Assembly: GCA_900551265.1 (NCBI GenBank)
Contig: URVL01000052.1
Location: forward strand, 1-13,597
DNA: 13,597 nt
Direction of reading: 5' to 3'
Origin: an uncultured Eubacteriales bacterium
GTDB taxonomy: Bacteria; Bacillota; Clostridia; Oscillospirales; QAMX01
Every line of letters starts with the position of its first letter. Positions within the stretch are counted from its first letter, which is position 1. The position numbers were made by a program, and so were the translations under genes. Below are positions 5,825 through 13,128 of this stretch, piece after piece. The notes under the pieces are model-generated. The model worked only from the letters and a program-made list of their open reading frames with translations, searched no databases and was not told the origin of the DNA.

Positions 5825-7168
5825 ATGAATTCTACGGCTTTATTTTCCAAGACTTCTCCACTAAAGTTGTTTTTTTTGGCTTCCATTCCTGGAGCAGTCA
5901 GCATGCTGGCTTCGGCATTATACCAGACCATTGACGGCGTGTTCGTAGGACATTTTCTCGGACAGACTGCATTTGCCGCAGTAAATTTGGCTATGCCGTT
6001 TGTAATCATCAATTTTTCACTGGCCGACTTAATTGGTGTCGGCTCGTCCGTCCCTATTTCAATCAACCTGGGTAGGAAGCAGGAAGAGGAAGCCTGCAAT
6101 ATCTTTACCTGTGCCTGCCTGATGGTTGTTGGGGCAGGCATTTTAATTGGTGGTATTTTATATGCCGCGGCGCCTCTTTTGATTCAGTTGATGGGCGCCG
6201 AGGGAGAATTTGCTACGCTGGCAATCCAGTACATGCGCGTATATGCTCTGTGTTCGCCTGTAACAACCATTATGTTCGCAGTGGACAATTTTCTGCGAAT
6301 TTGTGGCATTATCCGCGGGAGTATGCTTCTCAATATTTTGCTTTCCGTTTTAAGTGCTGTTTTGGAATTCTTATTTTTGGCCGTATTTAAGTGGGCGGTT
6401 TGGGCAGCGGCGCTGGCCACCTGCCTCGGTATGTTTATTTGCGTGTGCATCGCGTTTATTCCATTTTTCCGAGGCAAAACAGTGCTTCGCTTCCGCAGGC
6501 CACGATTTCATTCGGCCATGATCCGCCAGATCATCACTTGTGGAAGCCCCAACTTTTTAAACAATATTGCAGGCCGCATCACCTCTATTTTGATGAATAT
6601 GATATTGATACGTCTTGGGGGAGAATCGGCAGTCTCCGTTTATGGAATTCTGATGTATACGGACGGCTTTGTTCAGCCATTGCTCTATGGTATGTGCGAT
6701 TCCCTTCAGCCGGCGGTCGGCTATAATTGGGGCGCGGGGAAGTTCTCCAGAGTGAGATCCATCGAAAAGTGCTGCTTTACTGCGAGTGGTATTGTCTCGC
6801 TCTTGGCGGTTTTTGTAATACTTCTGTTTCCGGAACAAATTACCACATTATTTATGGCTGATGCAAGCCCCGAGGTCATGGATATTTCCATTGCTGCGCT
6901 GCGGCTGTTCAGCATCACTTATATAACAAGATGGTTTTCCTTTGCAACGCAAAGCTATATGCTTGCAATTGAAAAGTCCATTCCGGCTTCTATGATTTCT
7001 GTTTCCACGGCTTTAATATTCCCGGTTCTGCTAATTCTCCTGCTTTGGCCGCTTGGGTTGACAGGAATTTGGCTGAATTTTGCGGGGACATCTGTTTCAG
7101 CAGCTGTTTTATCCCTTATAATCCTTTTAAAATTACGCACACAGCTCTTTCAACCGGATCTTGAATAA
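5825..7168 (+). CDS. MATE-family multidrug/Na+ antiporter
   Basis: This gene encodes 447 residues from the ATG at 5825 (MNSTALFSKTSPLKLFF), with AAGGTGAG ending 5 bases upstream; an in-frame GTG at 5816 is part of that ribosome site. The protein is an inner-membrane efflux pump of about 12 helices in two homologous halves, exporting drugs or metabolites against Na+ or H+. Family marks are ALYQTIDGVFVGHFLG near the first helices, a matching start of the second half (GSPNFLNNIAGRITSILMN) and GMCDSLQPAVGYNWGAG around residue 300. The last form resembles the MepA-like group. The length is normal and no break is seen. It has its own terminator downstream, so it is a single-gene unit, possibly controlled through the structured region upstream. 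The substrate cannot be inferred. Confidence 0.95.
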   Translation: MNSTALFSKTSPLKLFFLASIPGAVSMLASALYQTIDGVFVGHFLGQTAFAAVNLAMPFVIINFSLADLIGVGSSVPISINLGRKQEEEACNIFTCACLMVVGAGILIGGILYAAAPLLIQLMGAEGEFATLAIQYMRVYALCSPVTTIMFAVDNFLRICGIIRGSMLLNILLSVLSAVLEFLFLAVFKWAVWAAALATCLGMFICVCIAFIPFFRGKTVLRFRRPRFHSAMIRQIITCGSPNFLNNIAGRITSILMNMILIRLGGESAVSVYGILMYTDGFVQPLLYGMCDSLQPAVGYNWGAGKFSRVRSIEKCCFTASGIVSLLAVFVILLFPEQITTLFMADASPEVMDISIAALRLFSITYITRWFSFATQSYMLAIEKSIPASMISVSTALIFPVLLILLLWPLGLTGIWLNFAGTSVSAAVLSLIILLKLRTQLFQPDLE

Positions 7169-7209
7169 ATGATTAAATAGATGCCACTTTTCTCATTTGA
7201 AATTTGGAA

Positions 7210-7247
7210 AAAACAAGACTGGACAGAAATCTGTCCAGTCTTGTTTT
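7210..7247. terminator. Bidirectional terminator between convergent genes
   Basis: A perfect 17-bp stem (aaaacaagactggacag at 7210-7226, complement at 7231-7247) with an AAAT loop, an A run on the left and a T run on the right. It serves the MATE gene on the plus strand and the minus-strand group ending at 7254. Confidence 0.93.
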
Positions 7248-7253
7248 CTTGTT

Positions 7254-7637
7254 TTACGATTCCGGCTTTGATAACTCTTCAATTAATTTTAAAATCTGCG
7301 GCGCCAACTTTTCCTGCTCTTTTTTGGTAATGCGTACATATAGCGGATACGCCGCAGCCACCGCAGCAATTCCTATCAGTCCAAGAATGATGCCGGGAAC
7401 AAATAATCGTTCCATCCAAACCATCGTACAGCACATGCCCACCCCCAGAAGCAGACATCCAACAACGCCCGCCGTAATGGAAACAAACGTACCTTTTTTG
7501 GTAGTACCTCGGTCAAGACGGCGCAGTTGTTCCATCTTATCCTCTTCCCTGGGAAGATATTTCTTTCGGATATTCTGGATTTCTTCCTGTTGTTTTGCCG
7601 AATAAGTATAGCGAAAGATATCCTTCTTATTTTCCAT
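7254..7637 (-). CDS. Small two-helix membrane protein of unknown function
   Basis: This gene encodes 127 residues from the ATG at 7637 (MENKKDIFRYTYSAKQQ), chosen because GGGTGA lies 6 bases upstream; a TTG at 7643 is less likely. The N-terminal 60 residues are charged and helical, with IRKKYLPREEDKMEQLRRLD. Then come two membrane helices (SITAGVVGCLLLGVGMCCTMVW and PGIILGLIGIAAVAAAYPLYV) and a Lys/Glu-rich tail. The core GVGMCCTMVW recurs almost unchanged in the protein at 10427-10795, so the two share a module. I know similar clostridial proteins only as hypothetical, sometimes labelled dihydropteridine reductase without visible basis. It is the last gene of the histidine kinase group, 115 bases after its neighbour, and may be co-transcribed. 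Confidence 0.75.
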   Translation of the reverse strand: MENKKDIFRYTYSAKQQEEIQNIRKKYLPREEDKMEQLRRLDRGTTKKGTFVSITAGVVGCLLLGVGMCCTMVWMERLFVPGIILGLIGIAAVAAAYPLYVRITKKEQEKLAPQILKLIEELSKPES

Positions 7638-7752
7638 ACTCAATCACCCATAGTCATATTTACAAAATCCCTTTTTCAAGTCAAGGGCCATCGCCAAAAC
7701 GCAGCAGACACGCCGCCTCATAATAAACCATTTTTATGATACCGCAGGTTTT

Positions 7753-8667
7753 TCATTGATACTCCAGATTATCATTTTTCAATGCCTTCAGCTGTCTTGT
7801 GGATCGAACGATCATATAAATTGCCATAGACAAAACAACCGCACAAACAAACGCGCCGGTGGATGCAATCATAATACGCCGAAACGCCACCTCATCACTC
7901 CCAAATTGGGAAAGCATGGCCGTCTCCAGAGAAAGCATGGAAACCAGCGCAGCAGTCAAGCTGATAATTTTCGCCGCCGACATCACCGGACTGCCACGTT
8001 TCCGATACTTCACAACATTGATCACTGCCGATATGGTGATATAAAACGTATAAAACGCCATTGCATATATCAAAATCCCCGGATAGGAAAAGCCTCTATT
8101 CTGCGTCACCATGTAAATTACAATGCCGACCAGCGCCTGATTCATCAGAAGTAAAATAATGCCGCAGGTCCGATAGCGCCGCAGCTCGGATGGAATGTCC
8201 TTTCCAATCAGCTGGCGATGCATATAGCGGACAAGTACCGCACGCATAACAGAAAGCAAGCTATAGTAAAACGCAAGAGAAACAAACCAGGACGATTGGT
8301 AACGAATTCCGGAAAACAGGTTCAGGGCAACATACAGGAGGTTCCCGAGCAAACCGCCATGAAGCGTAATTTCCGAGCGAAAAAAAGCGTCGCCAAGCAG
8401 CCGGTTTCCAAGCGGGTTGCCGCGGAGTTTTTTCACCAGTGTCAATTCATCTAATCCGTTGTGCACTGCTTGAATTACGCCGGTTATCCCTGTTACCGTA
8501 ATGACCATCGCATAAGCCGAGAGAAGGTAAGCGAAATAAGAAAGAACAGTGTGGTCTTCCATGCCCAGCATGATAAAAACAAAAATAAAGGATGGTATGG
8601 CAATCAAAACGGTCGGCAACGGCGGAAGAAAAAATATTTTTTTCAAGAAAGCCTTAAGACGTTCCAT
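7753..8667 (-). CDS. Polytopic membrane protein of unknown function, coupled to the histidine kinase
   Basis: This gene encodes 304 residues from the ATG at 8667, with AGGAGG 7 bases upstream; both the ribosome site and start lie inside the last codons of the kinase gene (14-base overlap), so translation is coupled. About eight membrane helices are visible, the first two being FFLPPLPTVLIAIPSFIFVF and YFAYLLSAYAMVITVTGITG. A basic loop follows helix 2 (LTLVKKLRGNPLGNRLLG). No catalytic or transport motif was recognised, and there is no ATPase gene nearby to suggest an ABC permease. The overlap suggests it works with the kinase, perhaps as accessory sensor or target, but that is inference. Confidence 0.85.
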   Translation of the reverse strand: MERLKAFLKKIFFLPPLPTVLIAIPSFIFVFIMLGMEDHTVLSYFAYLLSAYAMVITVTGITGVIQAVHNGLDELTLVKKLRGNPLGNRLLGDAFFRSEITLHGGLLGNLLYVALNLFSGIRYQSSWFVSLAFYYSLLSVMRAVLVRYMHRQLIGKDIPSELRRYRTCGIILLLMNQALVGIVIYMVTQNRGFSYPGILIYAMAFYTFYITISAVINVVKYRKRGSPVMSAAKIISLTAALVSMLSLETAMLSQFGSDEVAFRRIMIASTGAFVCAVVLSMAIYMIVRSTRQLKALKNDNLEYQ

Positions 8668-9751
8668 TTGGGTGCCTCCTGAGCCTTACCACAAACGTAC
8701 TTCCCTTTCCCACCTCGCTGCTGACAGAGATGTCCCCGCCTACAATATCTACAACACGTTTTACCAGCGCCAGACCCAGGCCGTTGCCCTGCATAGCGTG
8801 AGAGGTGTCGCCCTGATAAAATTTTTCAAAAATATGTTTTCCAACCTCCGGCGGAATGCCGCAGCCGGTGTCAGACACCTGGACAACGGCAAACTCCCCT
8901 TCGGTTTTCAACGACAGAGAAATTTTCCCATTCAGATCTGTAAACTTGACGGCATTGGAAAACAGATTGTTCCAGACTAAAGAAAGAAGTTCGGCGTCCG
9001 TACTCACGAAGACTTCCTCTTCCAGATCCGTATCGATTTCCATATTCTTCTTCTCCCAGGCATCCTCAAAGGAAAGCAGGCACTCACAGAGTTGTTCCGC
9101 CAGGTCATAGGTTTCAACAGCTGGATAAATCTGCTGATTTTCCAGTTTATTAAGCTTTAGAATGTTCGTAATCAGACTGGAAAGCCGTCGAGAAGCATCC
9201 GTAATAGCCTTTGCATATTCCAGCCGCTCTTCCTCTGACAAATCCGGCTGTTGAAGCATGGTTCCATAGTTTTGGATTACAGCCAGCGGTGTTTTCAGTT
9301 CATGGGACACATTGGCAATAAAATCTGTCCGTAGAGTCTCCGTACCAGACAGTTCTTCCGCCATTTTGTTAAAGTAATCTGCAATGATACCAAAGCCGCT
9401 TACGTCGCCCATGCTGCGCAGAGGAGGAATCCTCACAGAGAAGTCACCCTTCATAATCTGCTCAGCAGCGTTCACAATGATTCGTACAGGACGGTTTACC
9501 ATATACTTGCGCCGGATTCCATCAATGACGGTACACAACAGACTCAGCAACACCACATTCAAAAAAGTGATCTTGGCCGCCTGTTCAATGTGTTCCTTCC
9601 CAAGCTCCATTCCAGCCGAGTCTGACATCATGTTGAGAAATAAGATCATGCAGCAGCTGATCACAAAGGCCATTAGCAAGAAAAAGGTAATATAGCGCCG
9701 AAGAGAGAATAGCCACCATGTACTTTTTCTCTTTGTGTCCGTCTCGCTCAT
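8654..9751 (-). CDS. Sensor histidine kinase, orphan (no response regulator nearby)
   Basis: This gene encodes 365 residues from the ATG at 9751. Helix 1 (about 18-42) and helix 2 (about 62-82) enclose a short extracytoplasmic loop of roughly 20 residues, so it has no large sensor domain. A HAMP-like linker follows (NRPVRIIVNAAEQIMKGDFS). The phosphoacceptor is H150 in FIANVSHELKTPL. The ATPase domain has the N box WNNLFSNAVKFT (about 260-271), G1 DTGCGIP (about 294-300), an F box and G2 GNGLGLALV (about 322-330). All key residues are present. Members of this class normally sit beside an OmpR-type regulator gene; none lies in the 285 bases upstream or anywhere in the window. The small loop and the coupled membrane protein suggest it senses membrane state or a partner protein. 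Confidence 0.96.
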   Translation of the reverse strand: MSETDTKRKSTWWLFSLRRYITFFLLMAFVISCCMILFLNMMSDSAGMELGKEHIEQAAKITFLNVVLLSLLCTVIDGIRRKYMVNRPVRIIVNAAEQIMKGDFSVRIPPLRSMGDVSGFGIIADYFNKMAEELSGTETLRTDFIANVSHELKTPLAVIQNYGTMLQQPDLSEEERLEYAKAITDASRRLSSLITNILKLNKLENQQIYPAVETYDLAEQLCECLLSFEDAWEKKNMEIDTDLEEEVFVSTDAELLSLVWNNLFSNAVKFTDLNGKISLSLKTEGEFAVVQVSDTGCGIPPEVGKHIFEKFYQGDTSHAMQGNGLGLALVKRVVDIVGGDISVSSEVGKGSTFVVRLRRHPNGTS

Positions 9752-9929
9752 GGTAACACCGCCTTATCTCCTAATCTGTGAATCGCTGCAGATCTTGCTT
9801 GCCCTTCCCATTTGTCCTCAAAATAGGAAACGCCATACTTACGGTTTCCGGATCTAACGCGAAAGCAGTCCTTTTTCCTCGCATATCAACAAAGGGACAT
9901 GAACCCGCTCTTCCATATCCGCCTCACTT

Positions 9930-9938
9930 ATTATAGCA
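9930..9938 (-). promoter_or_regulatory. Extended -10 promoter of the histidine kinase group
   Basis: Read on the minus strand this is TGC-TATAAT, a perfect extended -10. No good -35 is seen at the right distance, which extended -10 promoters tolerate. The transcript would begin near 9923, giving a leader of about 170 nt before the kinase start. Confidence 0.5.
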
Positions 9939-9988
9939 TGGAAATGTTAACTTTTGTTCGTGTTTTAAGCTCTCTGCATGAAATTTTT

Positions 9989-10015
9989 GAAACGGAACAC
10001 AAAAATGCGTTCCGT
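9989..10015 (-). terminator. Probable terminator of the repeat-protein gene
   Basis: On the minus strand acggaacgca (10015-10006) pairs with tgtgttccgt (10001-9992), ten pairs including one G-U, around a TTTT loop and followed by TTT then caaaaattt. It lies 22 bases after the stop of the 10037-10333 gene and separates it from the kinase promoter. Confidence 0.6.
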
Positions 10016-10036
10016 CCCGGTGAGAAAAGCATCCAG

Positions 10037-10333
10037 TTACTCTTTTTCATGCGGCTGCCGTGTTTTTTCTTCACGTGCAGCCCGCTCCTGCGCCAGCCGC
10101 TCTTTTGCCTCCTCAACCGACTCCCCATCTTTGGTCAAAAACTGATCGACAAATTTATCGGTTATTTTGGTAAATCCATTGACAACGCCTTCTTCCATTT
10201 TTGTAAATCCGTCTACGACGCCCTCCTCTATTTTCTTGTAACCGCTTACGACGCCATTTTCAATTTTTTTATATCCGTCAACCACACCCTCAGCGATTTT
10301 TTCATTTACATGCACCAGTTTTGATTTCGCCAT
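10037..10333 (-). CDS. Amphipathic 11-residue-repeat protein of unknown function
   Basis: This gene encodes 98 residues from the ATG at 10333, with GGGAGG 8 bases upstream; an in-frame ATG at 10360 is outside that ribosome site. After MAKSKLVHVNEKIA, four copies of an 11-residue unit with consensus EGVVxGYxKIE fill residues 15-58, followed by ITDKFVDQFL and a highly charged tail (EEAKERLAQERAAREEK). There is no signal peptide and no membrane helix. Eleven-residue units of this sort form amphipathic 11/3 helices that lie on membrane or lipid surfaces, as in synucleins (KTKEGV) and apolipoprotein-like proteins. Function is unknown. The gene follows the membrane protein gene at 10427 by 93 bases on the same strand, and the two may be co-transcribed. 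Confidence 0.78.
   Translation of the reverse strand: MAKSKLVHVNEKIAEGVVDGYKKIENGVVSGYKKIEEGVVDGFTKMEEGVVNGFTKITDKFVDQFLTKDGESVEEAKERLAQERAAREEKTRQPHEKE
10160..10291 (-). repeat. Four tandem 33-bp coding repeats
   Basis: These encode residues 15-25, 26-36, 37-47 and 48-58 of the 98-residue protein: EGVVDGYKKIE, NGVVSGYKKIE, EGVVDGFTKME, EGVVNGFTKIT. The DNA copies differ mainly at third positions and at the variable residues, so the array is old or selected at the protein level rather than a recent slippage. Confidence 0.75.
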
Positions 10334-10426
10334 TTTTAAAACCTCCCATTGACGACACATCGCGTATAATTTATTATATTTATACTTGTTTGTAGCTTAA
10401 AATAACGATTTAAGTAACGGTCGTTC

Positions 10427-10795
10427 TTATTTTAACCCTTTGATAACCGGAATCAGGCAAAGCAGCGCTACAATTCCAACAATACCTACAATAACGCCAG
10501 AAATCATCATTCCCCAAACCATCGTCATGCACATACCTACGCCAAGAATAATGGCGCCTGCCACACCAAGTAAAGTCGTGCCAATTATCTTCCCATTAAA
10601 GACAATGGCTGGTTTTCCATCCATCTTCCTCCGGACGAGAATCATAGCTAATAAAATCACCGCTCCTATGGCTCCCGTGACAATGCCCGGCGCCATAGCG
10701 TTCCACTCCGGCAGCAAGGCCATACACATACCCAAGGCAAACAAAATGCCGCCTACCGTACTCATAATCAGTGTGACAAAATCTTTTTTCTGCAT
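10427..10795 (-). CDS. Four-helix membrane protein with an internal duplication
   Basis: This gene encodes 122 residues from the ATG at 10795, with GGAGG about 9 bases upstream. Four membrane helices are arranged as two similar halves. Half one contains GGILFALGMCMALLPEW followed by PGIVTGAIGAVILLAMILV; half two contains GAIILGVGMCMTMVW followed by SGVIVGIVGIVALLCLIPV. The halves are joined by a short loop (RRKMDGKPAIVFNGK). The GMCM motif in both halves, also present once in the 127-residue protein at 7254, marks a repeated two-helix unit. No function is known to me. It is the first gene of a two-gene group with the repeat protein. No strong promoter was found upstream, although TATACT at 10852-10847 on the minus strand could be a -10. 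Confidence 0.8.
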   Translation of the reverse strand: MQKKDFVTLIMSTVGGILFALGMCMALLPEWNAMAPGIVTGAIGAVILLAMILVRRKMDGKPAIVFNGKIIGTTLLGVAGAIILGVGMCMTMVWGMMISGVIVGIVGIVALLCLIPVIKGLK

Positions 10796-10853
10796 GTCAA
10801 ACAGCCTCCATTTATTCTGTTTTGTGATTTCTCACTTGATGGGTCTAGTATAG

Positions 10854-11186
10854 AAGCTTTGTGTTTAGGAATTGATTGCAAATTGTTTGGGAATTATTAA
10901 AAATATCTTTTTTCTTCAACGACCGGGGGCTTAGTGCTTATCACAGCCATGGTAAAGAGTAATGTCTGTAAGCTCGCCTGCACCACGCAAAGTAATGGTA
11001 TCTTTGCGGTGCGACACGCTTTGTACGAAAAAATTTACAAATTTCTTCAAAACAGCGTCTTGATATTCGAAAATCCCAATAAATAATTACACAAACGTCT
11101 CTTGAAGCCATATGTTGATTCGCAATTTCTTAACCATCGAAAAGACTTGCTGAGAAATCTTGTTTACATTTTGTTTCAATTTAGGG
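10854..11186. other. Intergenic region between divergent genes, with a bulged hairpin
   Basis: No established gene lies here. An imperfect inverted repeat (GCACC-AC-GCAAAG at 10980-10992, GCACC/GCAAAG complement at 11002-11012) forms an 11-bp stem with a 2-base bulge. Two overlapping small frames run through it: a plus-strand 45-residue frame at 10949-11086 and a minus-strand 39-residue frame with a TTG start at 11050-10931 (ending ITLRGAGELTDITLYHGC). Neither has a ribosome site. Confidence 0.4.
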
Positions 11187-11215
11187 TTGACATCAAAATC
11201 GAAGTATGCTATGAT
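11187..11215 (+). promoter_or_regulatory. Promoter of the ammonium transporter
   Basis: TTGACA (11187-11192), a 17-base spacer and TATGAT (11210-11215), with a TG one base before the -10. The match is close to the SigA consensus. The start is expected near 11222, immediately before the hairpin at 11224. Confidence 0.86.
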
Positions 11216-11223
11216 TCGCACAT

Positions 11224-11269
11224 GGACAAAGGAGCCCATAAAACCGGGCTCCTTTGTCCTTTTTATTTT
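11224..11269 (+). terminator. Terminator hairpin in the leader of the ammonium transporter gene
   Basis: ggacaaaggagccc (11224-11237) and its perfect complement (11246-11259) form a 14-bp stem with an 8-base loop, followed by TTTTTATTTTT. It is a complete intrinsic terminator placed within the first few bases of the transcript and 24 bases before the GTG start's ribosome-site region. Expression therefore seems to need antitermination or partial read-through. Confidence 0.82.
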
Positions 11270-11292
11270 TATTCATTTGAGGAGGGGATATT

Positions 11293-13029
11293 GTGGATAC
11301 CACGATGATTATCGACACCTTGTGGGTATTCCTGGCAGCGATCCTGGTCTTTTTCATGAATCTTGGATTTGCATCGGTGGAGGCCGGTTTCGCACGTGCA
11401 AAAAACACCGTCAATATTTTGTCCAAGAACTTTATCGTCTTCGCCGTCTCGTCACTAGGCTTTATGTTGCTTGGCTGGGGGTTCATGTTCGGTAGCGACA
11501 ATCCGTTCATCGGAACAGAACATTTATTTATTCTGGGAAATCAGGATTTGTCCTACTACGACAATGTTTTGACCTCAAATGTTCCGTTTTGGGGGAAGTT
11601 CTTCTTCCAGCTTGTCTTCTGCGGTACCGCCGCCACCATTGTTTCCGGCGCGGTTGCAGAACGTATTAAGTACATTTCCTTCATTATTTTCTCGTTCGTG
11701 CTTACGCTCGTTATTTATCCCATCGTAGGTCACTGGATTTGGGGCGGCGGCTGGCTCTCCGACCTGGGCTTTATGGATTTCGCCGGTGACACGGCCGTAC
11801 ACTCCGTCGGGGGCTGGGCAGCATTGGCCGGTGCTATGATCCTGGGTCCGCGTATTGGAAAGTACGACAAAGACGGCAAGCCAAAAGCGATTCCCGGGCA
11901 CAGCATGTCTCTTGCCGTTATCGGATTGTTTGTTCTTTGGCTCGGCTGGTTCGGTTTTAACCCCGGTTCCACAATGAGTTTCCAGAACCCCAGCGACGTC
12001 ATGCATATTCTTATGACCACAAACACATCCGCCATCGCCGCAGTACTGACTGCAACGGCGACGTCCTGGCTATACCTCGGAAAGCCGGATCTTGGCATGA
12101 CCATCAACGGATGCCTTGCAGGCCTGGTAGGCGTTACCGGCGGATGCGCCTATGTCACCATTGAGGGCGCGCTGCTGATCGGCGCAATCTCCGGTATCTT
12201 TGTAGTCTTTGCGGTTGTCTTCTTCGATCGCGTCAAAATTGACGATCCGGTCGGCGCCACCTCCGTTCACCTAGGTTGCGGCGTGTTGGGAACAATTTTT
12301 GTTGGACTGTTTGCAAAAGAAGGCGTTACCACACTTTCAACCACCAACGGGCTCTTTTATGGCGGCGGATTTAAGCTTCTTGGCGTAGAACTGCTGGGCA
12401 TCGTTTCTGTCGGCGCGTTTGTATTTGTTTCCTCCCTGTTGGTATGGTTCCTTCTTAAAAAGACCATCGGTATCCGCGTTTCCCGCGAGGAAGAACTCGC
12501 CGGACTGGATATCGGCGAACACGGAAACCTCGCCTATCCTGACTTCGCGCCCGCCACTGCCGCTGTTTCCGAAACGCTTGGTGCACCTGCCGACGCGACT
12601 GTCGCGCCGTTGCCCGCCGCAGCGGTACCGGTTGCAGAGGCAATACCTGTATCGCATCATGAGCATCCCGGCGTTAAGATGACGAAAGTCACCATTATTG
12701 CAAATCAGACAAAGTTTGCAGACCTGCAGGATGCGCTTGAAAGTATTGGCATCACAGGACTGACTGTCACCAATGTCTTCGGTCACGGTATGCAGAAGGG
12801 CCATGTCAATTACTTCCGCGGCGCGCCCATTGAAACCAGGCTGCTGCCGAAAATCAAGTTTGACGTTGTTATCTGTAAGATCCCGACTGAGACCCTGATT
12901 GAAACCGTTCAGAAGGTTTTGTACACAGGTCATGTCGGCGACGGAAAAATCTTTATCTATGACGTCGAAGACGTTATCAAGATCCGGACCGGCGAACATG
13001 GATACGATGCTTTGCAGGATGAGACGTGA
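11293..13029 (+). CDS. amt: Ammonium transporter fused to a C-terminal PII domain
   Basis: This gene encodes 578 residues from the GTG at 11293, with GGAGGGG 5 bases upstream. Residues 1 to about 405 form an Amt/Mep/Rh channel of about 11 helices. The family motif TAATIVSGAVAERIKYISF and the twin pore histidines H170 (DTAVHSVGGWAALAG) and H326 (SVHLGCGVLG) are present. An Ala/Pro-rich linker (about 425-460) leads to a complete PII domain (463-578), with T-loop GHGMQKGHVNYFRGAPIE, B-loop TGHVGDGKIFI and C-loop KIRTGEHGYDAL. The ATP/2-oxoglutarate residues Q and K of the T-loop edges are kept, but the position of Tyr51, the uridylylation site of enteric PII, is Ile. The usual separate GlnK gate is thus covalently attached to its channel, giving direct control of ammonium uptake by nitrogen and energy state. 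It forms a single-gene unit. Confidence 0.96.
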   Translation: MDTTMIIDTLWVFLAAILVFFMNLGFASVEAGFARAKNTVNILSKNFIVFAVSSLGFMLLGWGFMFGSDNPFIGTEHLFILGNQDLSYYDNVLTSNVPFWGKFFFQLVFCGTAATIVSGAVAERIKYISFIIFSFVLTLVIYPIVGHWIWGGGWLSDLGFMDFAGDTAVHSVGGWAALAGAMILGPRIGKYDKDGKPKAIPGHSMSLAVIGLFVLWLGWFGFNPGSTMSFQNPSDVMHILMTTNTSAIAAVLTATATSWLYLGKPDLGMTINGCLAGLVGVTGGCAYVTIEGALLIGAISGIFVVFAVVFFDRVKIDDPVGATSVHLGCGVLGTIFVGLFAKEGVTTLSTTNGLFYGGGFKLLGVELLGIVSVGAFVFVSSLLVWFLLKKTIGIRVSREEELAGLDIGEHGNLAYPDFAPATAAVSETLGAPADATVAPLPAAAVPVAEAIPVSHHEHPGVKMTKVTIIANQTKFADLQDALESIGITGLTVTNVFGHGMQKGHVNYFRGAPIETRLLPKIKFDVVICKIPTETLIETVQKVLYTGHVGDGKIFIYDVEDVIKIRTGEHGYDALQDET

Positions 13030-13059
13030 TTACTATGAAAATCCATCGCAAGTTCGCAA

Positions 13060-13096
13060 AAAAGGTGTCCAGGCAGAAACTGCCTGGACACCTTTT
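13060..13096. terminator. Bidirectional terminator between amt and the aminotransferase
   Basis: A perfect 17-bp stem (aaaaggtgtccaggcag at 13060-13076, complement at 13080-13096) with an AAA loop, an A run to its left and T's at its right end. It lies 30 bases after the amt stop and 32 bases past the stop of the convergent aminotransferase. Confidence 0.92.
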
Positions 13097-13128
13097 GATT
13101 ACCCCGCGCTGTTACCAACAACGCAGGG

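Noticed and set aside
9854..9916. A 20-codon minus-strand leader peptide (MEERVHVPLLICEEKGLLSR) before the histidine kinase
   Set aside because: The predicted transcript starts only about 7 bases before its ATG, leaving no room for a ribosome site, and no attenuator-like structure or codon run is seen.
9752..10036. Remnant of a response regulator upstream of the kinase
   Set aside because: A 45-codon open frame is present, but it shows neither receiver nor winged-helix residues, and the region is too short.
9899..10324. A 141-codon plus-strand frame rich in Phe
   Set aside because: It is antisense to the 11-residue-repeat gene, which has a good ribosome site and a meaningful repeat in its own frame.
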